DNA of 64,000 nt from Pisolithus tinctorius. Its lineage: Eukaryota > Basidiomycota > Agaricomycetes > Boletales > Pisolithaceae. The notes beneath the pieces are model-generated. The model worked only from the letters and a program-made list of their open reading frames with translations. It searched no databases and was not told the origin of the DNA. The stretch lies in NCBI GenBank assembly GCA_024663395.1, contig JANFAH010000011.1:1302001-1366000 (forward strand). Reading direction: 5' to 3'. The number at the start of each line of letters is the position of its first letter. Within the stretch, counting starts at the first letter, position 1. The position numbers and the translations under genes were made by a program. Below, in pieces: positions 23,401 through 35,156 of this stretch.

Positions 23401-23813
23401 TCAGCCAATGAGATATTATGACGACAGCATAAACCTTACCTTCGTCCCTCCCAATGACAGGATCGAGTTTTCCGTTTCGCGCCATTTCCGTAAGGTCGAC
23501 ACTCTGCACTATAGTCATGCATTGTGGAAGAGACGAAGAGCTGACCACGCACATATTCCTTCAAAGCATCGCCCTTCTGATGTGGTTGTTGGAACGCAAA
23601 CCCGGGGAATCCACCCCCGGCATTCCCCCCTCCTGGGTTTTTCGTCGAATATGCATGCGAAAAAGTAGGCTGGAATGTACGGAGCTGTAAGGGCAACGGG
23701 GTAGCGCGTGTTGCGCCGAGCGCAAGGCGGGCGAGACCACTTCTTGGCCTAACGGAGACCCGTGGATGTAGTGATCTTGTTAGAGGAATCTTCGCTGCCG
23801 CGGCAAGTGACAT
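20418..23813 (-). CDS. HSP78: Mitochondrial Hsp78/ClpB-type AAA+ disaggregase
   Basis: A many-exon gene starting at ATG 23813 ([18 protein letters not shown]). The N-terminus is Arg/Ala/Ser-rich without acidic residues, as expected of a mitochondrial presequence. NBD1 has Walker [18 protein letters not shown] (near 23220), Walker B ICFIDEVH (split by an intron near 22905) and [21 protein letters not shown] coiled-coil middle domain covers about 22140-22400. NBD2 has Walker A GPTGVGK (near 21665), [20 protein letters not shown] (near 21360), Walker [13 protein letters not shown] (near 21190) and the C-terminal [12 protein letters not shown] and [16 protein letters not shown] last exon (about 20534-20418) encodes [14 protein letters not shown] and a stop at 20418. 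The enzyme uses ATP to pull apart aggregated proteins with Hsp70. Introns are about 45-65 nt. No lesion was seen; individual splice sites are approximate. Confidence 0.9.
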
Positions 23814-24048
23814 GGATTGCAGAAGACCTCTCACACCTGCTAACGAAATATAAGCTCGAAGTTCGTCGATGCCAACTGTGTGACGTAGCCAGTTGGGCCG
23901 CTTGGTTACTACATAGGCCATTCACCTTACGTAGTAATAAGCAGTAGTAGTGATCGGTACTACGTTATGCTATATGTAGCATTTATCAAGCCAAGTGGAT
24001 GCCCTCTAATCGCACTTTCGCCCTTAAGTAAAGCTTGTTGTCTATCAG
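23814..24048. promoter_or_regulatory. Divergent promoter region between HSP78 and the FAD oxidoreductase gene
   Basis: Only 235 bp separate the two start codons, so both promoters must lie here or overlap 5' UTRs. I saw no canonical nGAAnnTTCn heat-shock element. A GAAGTTC string near 23860 has the wrong spacing. Confidence 0.5.
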
Positions 24049-25935
24049 ATGCCCGGATGGTCGGTCACCCGCGCTTTCGAGAGAAGGAAAGATGCCCGGG
24101 CAACATTCAACGCAGCTGGTTCAATCTTGGACCATCTGCGCCGACCCGCTAATCTGCCTTCTGCCAACCCCACTCGTTCCCTCTGGACACATTCGTCAGC
24201 CGATGCCAATCCCCTCGCACGCGAAGGAAGTTACGGCCCTCTGACAACCGATGCTGATATCTGCATCATCGGTTCAGGAATCACTGGTATCAGTGTTGCC
24301 TACCATCTTGCGGAGGCGGTCGAAAATCAAACCATCGATTTGGACGTTCCACTGCGTGTGGTCATACTGGAGGCAAGGGATTTCTGTCAGTGACTCGTCC
24401 TAGTTTTGAGTGTCTTAGCTGATCGATCACAGGCAGCGGCGCGACAGGTGTGATTGACTCTTGTTACCTGGAGTAGGCCTTGCGGTTGACGCTGCGTGGT
24501 GCACTACTAGGGCGAAATGGCGGTCACCTTACACCCCACACGTTCTACAGTTTCGCTGCGAGACAGGACCGGTTCGGTGCTGATGAAGCTATACGCTCGT
24601 CTGCTCTGGAAGAATACACAGCGTCATCACTTGTCAACATCATCGAAAGAAACGGCTGGTCGGAAGATGTAGACTTAGTCAACGGTGGCAATGTCCGCCT
24701 TCTGTTCACAGAAGACGAAGAGAGGGAAACCAGGGCCGATTTCGAGCGTGCAAAGCATGCAGGCATAAACCTGGACAACGTGCAATGGCTGACTAGAGAC
24801 GAAGTACAGAATGTAGGGACTTCATGTCCCTATCTCGTACACTGACCTAAGGGATGGCTTCAGACTTACGGAACCCCCTATTCTGCCGTTAAGCTACCAG
24901 GGCACAATATCTGGCCTCTTAAACTCGTCACAATGTTGTACCAACACGCAAAACAATGCACTGGCGAGCATTTCGATTTGAGGATGCACACTCACACACC
25001 AGTAACCTCAATAACGCGATCGCAAAGTGAGGGCTCGAATGCGAATCTAAAGTACATCCTTTCTACGCCGCGTGGGCCTATTTCGTGCTTGCGTGTGGTG
25101 CATGCAACGAACGCGTACACTTCCCATTTGTTGCCATCCCTCGCTGGTCCAGATGGCATCATACCAACGCGCGGACAGATTATCGCTACTAGGGCATCCG
25201 TAGGGAAAGCCTTGATTAGAACGAATAGCTGGTCCGGAAATCAGGTGATTTTTCCTCAGCCTTGGGCATTACAATGTGCCTGACTCTTTGCTATCATAGG
25301 GGTATGAATACTGGTTCCCCCGCCCGCTCGGACCTGGTGAAGAAAGGCCCTTGATCGTCCTCGGAGGGGGACGCGAAGCCTCCGGTCCCCAATTCGAGCT
25401 TTACGCGGACGACGACTCGGGTACAAATCCCGTCGTAGGTAAAGAGTTGAGAGATTTCCTTCCGACAATTTTTCAAGGTAAGTTCGAGTACGGGACCGAA
25501 CCGGAGATGGAATGGGTAAGGTACTCTTGTGGATTCATGTTATCCTCTATTGATGATTCTTTGATCAAGACTGGTATCATGGGATACACGGCCACAGGCA
25601 ACCCATTTGTACATTTCTTCGATGTATTGTGGGGCAATTTCGGCACTCACTAGCCTCTGCCAGGTTGGACCTGTGTTCGATTTCTCCACCGGAGAGAAGG
25701 AAGACTTCAAAAGGCAATACATTGCAGCTGGCTACACGGGGCACGGAATGCCTCGTGCGTTTGCATGGTAGGTAGAATTTGCACTCACCACGCTATCGGA
25801 TGCTGACTCTCGGGGTCAAGCGCGGAAATTGTCGTGCAAATGATAGTTGCAGAGTTGACAGGCACTCAATGGAGTTGCCCTACATGGTTTCCAGAACGGT
25901 ATTTGACACATAACCGACTGAAACATAAAAATTAG
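24049..25935 (+). CDS. FAD-dependent oxidoreductase, DAO family (502 aa, 8 exons)
   Basis: Exons 24049-24385, 24433-24447, 24511-24812, 24864-25244, 25300-25515, 25570-25608, 25664-25767 and 25821-25935 join in frame to 502 codons. The dinucleotide-binding signature CIIGSGITGIS, at about residues 71-81, follows a basic N-terminal extension. CSGATGRNGGHLTPH, assembled across the 15-nt second exon, is the conserved flavin-contacting stretch of this family. A second conserved region, GYEYWFPRPLGPGEERP, lies mid-protein, and a GHGMPRAFACAEIV helix near the end closes the FAD site. The family oxidises amines or amino acids using FAD and oxygen. The substrate cannot be told from the sequence. Codon use and CpG content match neighbouring host genes, and the gene looks intact. 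Confidence 0.87.
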
Positions 25936-26381
25936 ATAGGAGGCTAGGTCGCACTCCCCGCGCATCGCCGATATGTGTACATATGTTCATTTCTCAGAGC
26001 TTGGTCACGAATTCTATATGCAAGATGATATGTCACGACGCGGTCCATCCGGTTTTAAAGTAATGCGAGCTTTTCGGCCTTGGCCTGGTGATGACAGCGA
26101 TAACTGTATGTTTTCCCCCAGTGCACCCACAATATCGGTTTGGAACCGCATAGGAGAATTTTGATCGAGAAATAGGATTATGTAAGGAGTACCGTTACTA
26201 CTACTACGATTGATTGTCCATAACTATGCGAACGAGCAGTGCAAGGCAGACTACACAACGGTGCTAATTGCCCTTCAAGGACAAATATCAAAGTCCATGT
26301 TGACGGAAAATTGTGCAAGAAAAGAATGTGGAAGATCGGTTTATCCGCTCACAGGCATCGCATGAGCGTTTGCATAACAAT
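25936..26381. other. Convergent 3' flank between oxidoreductase and chitin synthase
   Basis: Both neighbouring genes end towards this 446-bp segment, so it should hold their 3' UTRs and terminators. No gene was recognised. Confidence 0.5.
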
Positions 26382-29300
26382 CTATATCGACGTCGGTGGG
26401 CCAGAGAGGATAGTGTCAATGGATTGGTTCAAAAACTCTTTGCGCGACGTCAGATCTGCTTTGGGGAACTTGGCCATGATCGCTTCTCGAGCAGTCCTAC
26501 TGAAAGTCAGCATCGACTATGTTTGGTCCACTCGGTCACTTACTTTTTCGTGACTGTCATCAGGTCCTGGGTACTGAGGTATGTCCGCAATGCATTGTAC
26601 AGCTCTTCGTCAGTAGGATTGGGATTAAGACTGGGCGCAGAGAACGCATTAACCGAAGTGGCCATCGAGAACGTTGACATCGGACGCGTATCCCCAAGAG
26701 TAGGGGGCAATAATCCAAACCCGCCAGGTTGCGACCCCGAGCCCGTAAGCATATTCATGTTAGACATCATTGTGGCGCGTGGGTCGGCCGGCATCATCCC
26801 ATACACGCTACCAGTATGTTGGTACCCGAAGGGTAATAGCTGTGGTTGCATCAATCCGCCATGGTCAGATCCCGTCACCGATCCCGGCCCACCGCCGAAA
26901 GGCATGAAAGGTAACTGCGGCGTTGTGAATTGGGAGATAGTGCGCTGGCGTCCGTCGTACATGGATCCTTGTCGTGACCCGTGGCTCTGGTGGGAAGCAG
27001 GTCCACGAACATTGCTGGTAGAGTTGTTCATGGCATTCGTGTTTCGATAATAATCGCCAGCCATCGACTGGTGGAGTGACTGTGGGGAGCTTGGACGTGA
27101 CTGCACGAAACGCCTCTGGGATTGGGGTTTCGTATATCCGGTTTCGTCTGAACGGTGGGAACCACGCTCCCAAGTTTCGGCTTCGTACTCTACATGTGGA
27201 AATCAATAACTCAACTATTTCAACATTTCAAGATCTCACGTACCACCGAACTTCTTCAAGGGGATCACGGACTCGTCGAAACGTTCCTCTTCGTTCATGA
27301 GGATCTTCTTGTTACCACCTTCGCCGATGACGACACGAGTGTTACCCCAAGAAAAGTCGTCCATACACCAGAACGAGTAAACAGGCAAGAAAAAGCCATA
27401 AACGGGATATCTAGTGGACGTCAGAACCTCCCCGACCAAACACAAAACGCACACATACGAAAGTAAATAAACTACCAACCAACCGACAAGCATGAACTCT
27501 CGCTTGATAATAAAGATCAACGCCTGGCACATCAAGTCAGCAGGCCAAACCGTAGCGACGAGATTTTAAACTTACTTGCAAACCATACGTTACTGCCAAC
27601 ATAATAATGGATATAATTGGGACAGCGGCTTGCCCAGTAGCGACGACGATAATCAAGTAGAATAGCTATGAGAAACGTTAGCGGCGGAAATGGAACGAAA
27701 CAATGTTGGATGCTCACATATACCACTGTAGCAGGTAAAATCTAATGTTAACCCAGATTAGCAGCCATCCCCAAGGTCATAAAACGTTGTACACACCAGG
27801 GTACCCAACAAGTCGATGAAAACGAAGAATCGCATCGAGAAACAGCAGAAGCCACACAACTCGGGTAAGACTACGAGTTCCAACAAGTTGTGGATAGTCG
27901 AGTTGATCCAACGACGTCGCTGCGAGAACAACACACGCCATGATTCAGGAGCCATGGTATGAGCTACGGCATCGGGAATAAATTTGGTCTTGAAGGTGGG
28001 GAAATGCTTGAGAAGTAGCGTCGTTAAGAAACGATCTTCACCGAGCGAGAACAGATTCTTCTTGTGCAGCGTATCGATATGGCCCTCTGCATACTCGTCA
28101 ATGATACGATTGGAGATAATGATGGGTCTCCCCTTGTCGGCGGTTCGGATCCGGTATAGCGAGAAACATCCTGGTAGACATGAAACTGAACCAAAAAGGC
28201 TTTCGAACGCTTTCGACAGATGGTGGGATATATAATATTCGTAGACCTGTCGGAGAAGCTGGATGAGCACATATGTAACAAAAAAAACATTATCGCGCAC
28301 CTGAATCATCGTCCACCAAGATCCTTCTTCATTCGTTAGCTTCGTCTCTCCGCAGATACCGATAATACTGGAATCGTCCGCAGCGGACGCTACCAAACGG
28401 TTCAGCGAATCTGGTGTTACTTGCTAAAACGGACGTTAGCTTCTAATAGATCAACCAACAAGAACAGAGCATACGGTATCCGCGTCAACTGTGAATATGT
28501 ATTCGTAGAATGCGGGGTCGATCCCGATAACATTTCTCATCTGGTGGTAAATCTCCAATTCCAATGGCGACATCGGAGCATCGAAATGGACGCGATTGAG
28601 GAAGTGCATCAAGAGAATTTGACTGTCACGTTTGCCACGGTTCCCAGGCTTAGACCGCTCTGTTGGTTTCCCGACTTTCACTACAACCATATACCTGCAA
28701 CTCATCGTTGCAGCGACTACGATAACGCAAGAACGCGAAAAGTGCACTCACGGGACAACATGGCCCTCGAACTCGTACAAACCGGAGTATACCTTGCCAT
28801 AATTGAGCTGCTTAGAACCCTCTCCTATGGATCGGAACATCAGAGGCTCCGGATCGACCTTCGGGTCAATACCAAGGATGTCAAGAACGATACGGGGGGT
28901 AGTCCTGTCATTACCGCTGCCGATGATGTTTCCGTCACATATAATAAAGAGAAGCTTGCGTTTATCGTCGTAGTTCATAGATGCAAGGGAATCGATGGTG
29001 CGTCGAAGGGAGTCCTCGCCTTCGGTATAACATGGGATTTGACAGAGCACGAACTTGTCTTGCAGTTCTGGATGGCGTTTAGGACTGAGCTGAAGAGCAG
29101 AAAGGACTAGTAGTTCATGAACACGCAGTCCTATAGAACAATGGACATCTCTCAACTCACATTTCAATACGATGGACGCGCAAACGATACTCGTGAAGAC
29201 CAACAACATGTAGTTTTGGACTTGGCACCGTGCTGTCTTCCGGAAATCTGTCTGGCCGAGGTAGAACGCGTTCTGGATACAGTTCATGTTTGAAGACACA

Positions 29301-32300
29301 GTTGACGAGTCCAGCGTAGCCAGAACTTTGTTGAGGCTCGAGGTAATGTCCTGGCCGGCTTGTTGCTTGAAGACGTCTGTGATATCCGTGTTCAAAAACT
29401 GGTAGACGTCCGTAGCGCCTTGGTTGATCGACACGGTATTGACGTAGTCTGTGAGATCGTAAATGCCGCCTTCCCAAATAGCCCATATCCTACAACGTCA
29501 AGGGTGGCGAAGTGTCAAGTCACCATAAACAAAGATAATGTGTGGAACACACCGTTGGATGTTCTGATCACTAGCCTGAGAGGCAATCTCATTCGTGTCC
29601 CATACAAGCGCGCCTTTCCTGTACTGCTTGATCTTCGGTAGAAACGTGGCCGTGTACCAGTCCGAATTGTCCAACGCAGTACCCGAAGCTGACTGGGTTG
29701 CTCCGGAATTATGCATCGCAGTCGGGACTGTAGCCGTAAAATTCTTATATGTCAGCTCGAGCGATGCTTCGGTGACCAAACCGATACACGCCAGCGCTAA
29801 TGGAGGAGGGAAGTAATCCGTGAGGTCCTGTCCAACCAGTAGATCGAGGTTACTTTGCGCATTGCTTGCGATACCGGAGATATCGCTGTGGTCTCCATGG
29901 ATAAAGTTCGACATGTCGTAGACCCACCCTTGGATCGAGACCCACCAATCGTTGTCGCCAGTATGTTCAGCAACCTCGCTCGAATCCCACACCTTGTCGT
30001 AATCGGGACACAGCAACCGCCCAAACTCGACGATATAAAAGATGACGACCGCATTGAGTATGAAGATCAACACGAAAATAGTCAACTTTTCTCGCCATGC
30101 TAGTCGGACATCGGGCCGCTTCATCCTTCCGACGAGACGAAGAACGAAGGAGGGTATCAAACCCGTGAGAGTCCACACGATGAACAACCACCAGCGACGA
30201 GAGCGACTAGTCGGCACCTCTTCCACCGCCGCGGGTGCATGACTAATAACGATGCCGCTGGCGCCTTCCTTCGAAGCCGGTACCGACGCCCCTACACTGG
30301 CACCTTTCTTGCCCCATTCCGACCCCCAGCCATCTCCTTCGTCCGTGTAAGCAGGCGCAACGACGTTGGGAGAAAGTAACCCCGACCCTCCATATGACAT
30401 AACTTGATTAGGATCCTGATATCGCGACCCATGCGACCCCACACGTGCAATGAGCAAATTATCGCGACTCTCGTTCTCGACCGCAGCATCCGCATGTGTA
30501 TACTCTGTTCCGTCATCTGCCACCATACTTTCATCGTCCTCCTGGGCACCGCCATCAATGCCCTGCTTCTTCTGCTCCTTCTCAGCCGCGCGCAACCCAT
30601 CTTCGACGGTCTTCCATGCGTCATAAGCGAGCCAAATCGATCGATGCCCCAGCGCATACTCCGAACCTTCTTTCCACCCGTGGGAAGCAGCACACTGCCG
30701 GATTCGCTCCGTATCCGATCCCCGCATTGTTGGGACGTACCGCTCGCAGAACTCGTTTTGCGCATAGTCAACGACATACTCAACGCTGCGGCGTGCCACG
30801 ATGTCGGGAATGAGAAGGGACCGAATTTGGGCTTTGACCCGACGTTTGTCAAAGGAATTTGGAGAACCTGAATCGTTAGGACGAATACATGATACTGCCC
30901 AGAGACGTGTCCAATCCAGCGGAGCAAGCAACTCTGAAAGGGTAAAGTTCAGTTGGGTAGACACGGGGTAGATCTTCGTAGGATCTAACTGCGATTGGTC
31001 GTCACCGGTAGCGGATGAGGCCATGGGTGTAGGCTGTCGAAGCGGACGGGACGACACTTGTGCCTGTACGGAGATCGATTCATCCTTGGAATGCTGTTCA
31101 GTAGCAAGCGATGGTCCTGAAACGAGCTTGGCCACGAACGGATCCGTGGAAGACCGGAGGAGCGTTACCAGCGCAACATCGAGCATGTCCGCATCCTTTT
31201 CGATGAAATGGGTCACATCATAGGCACAGCACCCACTGTAATGATTGATACCGAACAGATTGCGCTCGCTGGCGCCTGCTTGGCTGGGACTCGTGACAAA
31301 CGACGTGTGGACCCCAAATTTGGCGACGAAATCCTGCAGCATATCTTCAACCTGTTTATCCCCTGCCTTACCGGATTTATAGGCCAAGCACGCTTTGTTC
31401 ATGATACCGAGCAAACCACCTGGTTTGCGAGCCGCCTGCTCGCTAATCTGTGCACCACGAAGAAGCTCGACACACGGACTGTTGTCTACCGTCACGATCG
31501 AAGGCAAGGTAACACCGTCGCCCGTTATATGTCCGTTGTAACCAACCGCATCCTCGAACGTGTGGCGAAGAATGTATGAATGTATGAGTTCGTTGGCAAA
31601 GTTGATACAGAATTCGTCGAATCCATTCTGGCCGTATGCCGACACGAGAGGTGCGTTCCCCGTTAGCATCATGGATCCCGTAGCCGCAGGCCCCCGGGAC
31701 TGGTAACCAGGCTGATCAACAACAATGATCTGTGTTGTCGGAGAAGTTTCCCGACTGCTAAGACAGATCTTGTGATTCGCCGTCTCCACGACATATGCGA
31801 ATAGGATCGCATACAGATCTCGCATGAATTGGTCGCGCTGCGCCATGCTCTGTTCGACATTGAGAAGGACGGTGTACAGTTCTTTGCGGACATAATTTGA
31901 TTTGTTAGTCAGGACCTGCGCAAGATCCTCAGGTGGGACGCCTAAAAGGCGTGCCACTTGTTCCAGGACTGGCATGTTGGAAACGGAGGCAGACACGTCC
32001 TTGGCATCTGCTTCAACGAACTGAATATTGCTCAAAAGGAGGACGATAGATAATATGGAAAAGATGGAGGATAGAGATTTAGGTTTGAAACCGAGGGCGC
32101 GCATCGCTACGCGGACGTCTTCCATCGCGATGGCGTCATCACTGAACGGGCCACTCGGGAGACGGTAGCATCCTGACGACGCTAGCAAAGTATAGTCGGA
32201 AGGATCCTCAAGTGCAAAATGGTCGCGTTCCTGGGGTGCGGCTCCAGCGAGGAATTGATAAAAGATATGATAGGTGCGCTCCTCGTGCGTGAGCCGAGTA

Positions 32301-32986
32301 AGACGGGACTTGTCGAGCGCAAAGGCGAGAACCTTTGCGAACTCGATACGACCGCGGTTGTTGAAGTGAAGTTCCAGGTAGCGACCATGTCGGGATGCAT
32401 TTGGATTGAGAGAAGTTTTGGAGTTTCCGAATGCATCGAGAAGGGTGTGTAGTGCTTTAATCTGGCTCGCCACCTTGTGCTCCTTCTTGGAATGGGCAGA
32501 GAGACGAAGGATTTGGTTCAATAGGAGACGGGCGTTATACGTCTTCCCAGAACACGTCATCCCACTGCATTCCGTCCAACCACACCACCGTCAGTAAACT
32601 CGGTGCCGCCTGAAAGATCTGACGCACCGCATCACCAGTGACTGAGACTCTTTCCTCCGTCGCATGAGCAGATACATCTGGGTAGCAAGCTGGTATATAT
32701 GTGGCTGCAAGACACTGGCACTCTGCGGCGACAGACTGGTATCCCTATAACAGCGCTCTTCATACTCCCGTGCGGTGGTATCATCTGCATTTGAAAGAAT
32801 CTTGAAAGGATTAATTGCGACGAGCTGTGTCGTGCTTATTCTCGTGTAGGGTAAATCAGAGCGGAAGCGGGTGTTGAGGACGGCCAAGATGGCGTCGTCG
32901 GTAGGATACACGGTGGCTGAGTGGGATGTCGAGACAAGATCGACGAGGTTGCCGGAGCTGACGGCGTGAGTCGACGTCGACGCCAT
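26382..32986 (-). CDS. Chitin synthase with N-terminal myosin motor-like domain (class V type)
   Basis: This enzyme makes chitin from UDP-GlcNAc at the plasma membrane. Exon 1 (32986-32628) and the long exon 2 (from 32564) encode a myosin-like head. Its P-loop, RGMTCSGKT, is assembled across intron 32565-32627, followed by the switch-like [13 protein letters not shown]. Membrane segments begin near 30200 ([12 protein letters not shown]), then a cytochrome b5-like region ([15 protein letters not shown]). The catalytic domain shows [16 protein letters not shown] (about 28474-28490), SLGEDRFLT (about 28031-28049) and the product-site QRRRW (about 27906-27922). More membrane segments follow. A Gln/Ser/Pro-rich linker leads to a DEK_C-like tail ([13 protein letters not shown], then [11 protein letters not shown]) ending at the TAG at 26382-26384. 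The start is the first Met of the motor domain. The order matches full-length family members (about 1,900-2,000 residues), and no lesion was seen. Confidence 0.92.
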
Positions 32987-33349
32987 TCGTCGTGTCAGGG
33001 CAAACTCAAGTCGTCCAACCCGGTTTTATTTGACGAAACGAACGAAAATGAAGGAAAGAGTCGGTTTGTGTAGGTGGAAGAAAAAGACTCTACCCAGCTA
33101 TTAACCGAAGAAGGTTTCTCGGCAAGGCATTATAGTCTCACAGCCAAATTCACACGGGAATGAAGTCTAGAATTTGTACTAATTATATTTATTGTACTTA
33201 CCAACCACTGACTCCACCAATCACAACCGAGGAACGGAACACACTCAACATCCACCGACAAATCGAAAACTCATCACACCCCCGATCTTATCTTGATTCA
33301 GCCTTGCGACGGTATGCAGACGTCACAAGCCAGTGATCATCACCTTGTT

Positions 33350-34446
33350 TGCGTGGGGAATACATTACCTCGGTGCTTGAGTCCGTGCGAACAACGCCGC
33401 CTCTGGTGCACGATTCGTCTTCACGAGCAAATCCACACATGCTTCTTTATCACCTAGCTGAAAAAAAAGTTGCGAACGCCAGACTGTTGGCACCCTTTTG
33501 TTCTGTATCACTATCAGTCATCTTCCAATCACATAACACACTCCCCTCACGAAAATAAATCACAACACAAGGAAGACAAGGGATGAAAAAAATGAACACG
33601 TACCAGTTAGGCCCTCAGCCCATCCACATTCCCAACAGCCAGCAACAAAAACATCAATGAACTCAAATCCCCTGCTCTCTCGAACACCTCTTTTGCCAAG
33701 TCAAATCTCCAGACTGCCAATGCACGATCCCCGAGCGCTTTCCACTTTGACTCTGCCTCAGCTTCCGGCACAGATCGCGCGATGTCTAGATCGTCGAGCC
33801 TCAGGGCGATCAAACCTATGACCGGGGTCGGTGGATATTTAAAGCGCAAGTTCTTTCATGCCTAATGGAGCATGGTTTATTATAATGTTTTTTTTGAAGC
33901 GGACAAGACGACGAGAGGAGAAACATACCGCGAGCTTCTAAAAACCGAGCCACCTTATTCAACTGTTCTTTCGGTATAGAGGGCAGAATCTCGGCCGCGG
34001 AGTCCATGTCTCCGCGTAACACCGCTGTCTGGTATTCCACGACATTGAGAGAAAGGGTATATGCATATATGTTCATGTCCTTGTCAGCTAGGTAGACGCG
34101 ATTGTGGACGGGGACGTATCCGAGAATGTACAATGGGCTGCAGCGAGGGTCAGCAAGCAGAAAAAGTACACACATCAGGGAAACGAGAACGGGGGTAGCC
34201 AGACATGTCGACGTACATATCTGATGGACTGATCGTATACGACTCCGTCCCAACGAAATAGTTAATCCTATTACCCCCGACCCATTTTGCTGTCTTGACA
34301 GTACACCACGACCATCACACAAGTCAGACACGCCTCCACACTTATCAGACCTCGGCGACGGCGTCAAGTGCTCCCTCGACCCCTTCATCAGTGATCTCCA
34401 CCCTTTGCTCTACTTTTACATCGTATGCGTCCCGATCGGAGGAAGG

Positions 34447-34448
<2 letters not shown>
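33350..34448 (-). pseudogene. SEC27: SEC27 (beta'-COP, COPI coat) pseudogene fragment
   Basis: The minus strand encodes the middle to C-terminal part of the COPI coat subunit: DEGVEGALDAVAEV, TAKWVGGNRINYFVGTESY, YVPVHNRVYLADKDMNIY, EYQTAVLRGDMDSAAEILP, ESKWKALGDRALAVWRFDLA and KEACVDLLVKTNRAPEAAL. The functional protein links Golgi cargo sorting to coat assembly and begins with WD40 repeats, which are absent here. The copy is broken. There is an in-frame TAA after KELAL (near 33842), frame changes follow within about 40 bp, a TAA interrupts after VDGLR (near 33610), and an 8-T run shifts the frame near 33465. The 5' side ends exactly at the LINE poly(A) tract, and the 3' end fades near 33350, upstream of the chitin synthase. 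A working copy must be elsewhere if the organism is viable. Confidence 0.82.

Positions 34449-34493
<45 letters not shown>
34449..34493 (-). repeat. 45-nt poly(A) tail of the LINE (reads as poly-T on +)
   Basis: An uninterrupted run of 45 T on the plus strand is a poly(A) tail on the LINE's coding strand. It directly abuts SEC27-derived sequence, marking the 3' insertion point. Confidence 0.9.
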
Positions 34494-34494
<1 letters not shown>

Positions 34495-35156
34495 ATTCTG
34501 GATTAAAGTGCGTGAGGGTGGTTTACCCTATGTTGCACTATTCTACCGTAGTTTATGTGCTAGCAAAAGGCCCCCTGTGGCCTACCAGCCCCTGCAGGCG
34601 AACGAATGCCCTGATGGCAGGACCTTTTGGTCCCCCATCAGTCCGCCGTTCCTGCTGGCTGTTTTAGATGTTCTGCTTTGAAGCAGGGGTGGTTTTGTAC
34701 TTCGGCTAGTCGTTAAACTCTATCTACACTGTCCCGGCAGCCATGAGGCCAGCTGGTATGGAGGGGAAGGTGGTTTTCTATGTCTGAGTTGGTGTGTCTG
34801 TCATGAGGTTTGGTCTGCGCATGGTGGTGGAATGTGCTCGGGGGACATAGAGCCCTGTTCATGGCTTTCAGCCGGGGTATGTGGTTTGGATTCTAGGTAT
34901 GGTTTTTCTACTTCATGTGAGAGTCGGGCGAATGGGGGGTATGGGATGTGGGTGTCGGTCTGGGTTTGCAGTGGTGGTGTGTGTTTGGAGTCACTAGGGG
35001 TTCGTGGGGTACGTGTGTGTGGGGATTGTCTTGAGTTTTTCATTGTGTTAGTGGTCACGCCTGTGTTGTGTTATCCTACGTTGTGTTACATTTGTGAACC
35101 TCACCGAATGTGCTTTGTAGATGTCTAGTGGTTGCTATAAACTTGAGGAGGTGGGG

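Noticed and set aside
23850..23875. Heat-shock element upstream of HSP78
   Set aside because: GAAGTTC has one base between GAA and TTC instead of two; no inverted triple repeat.
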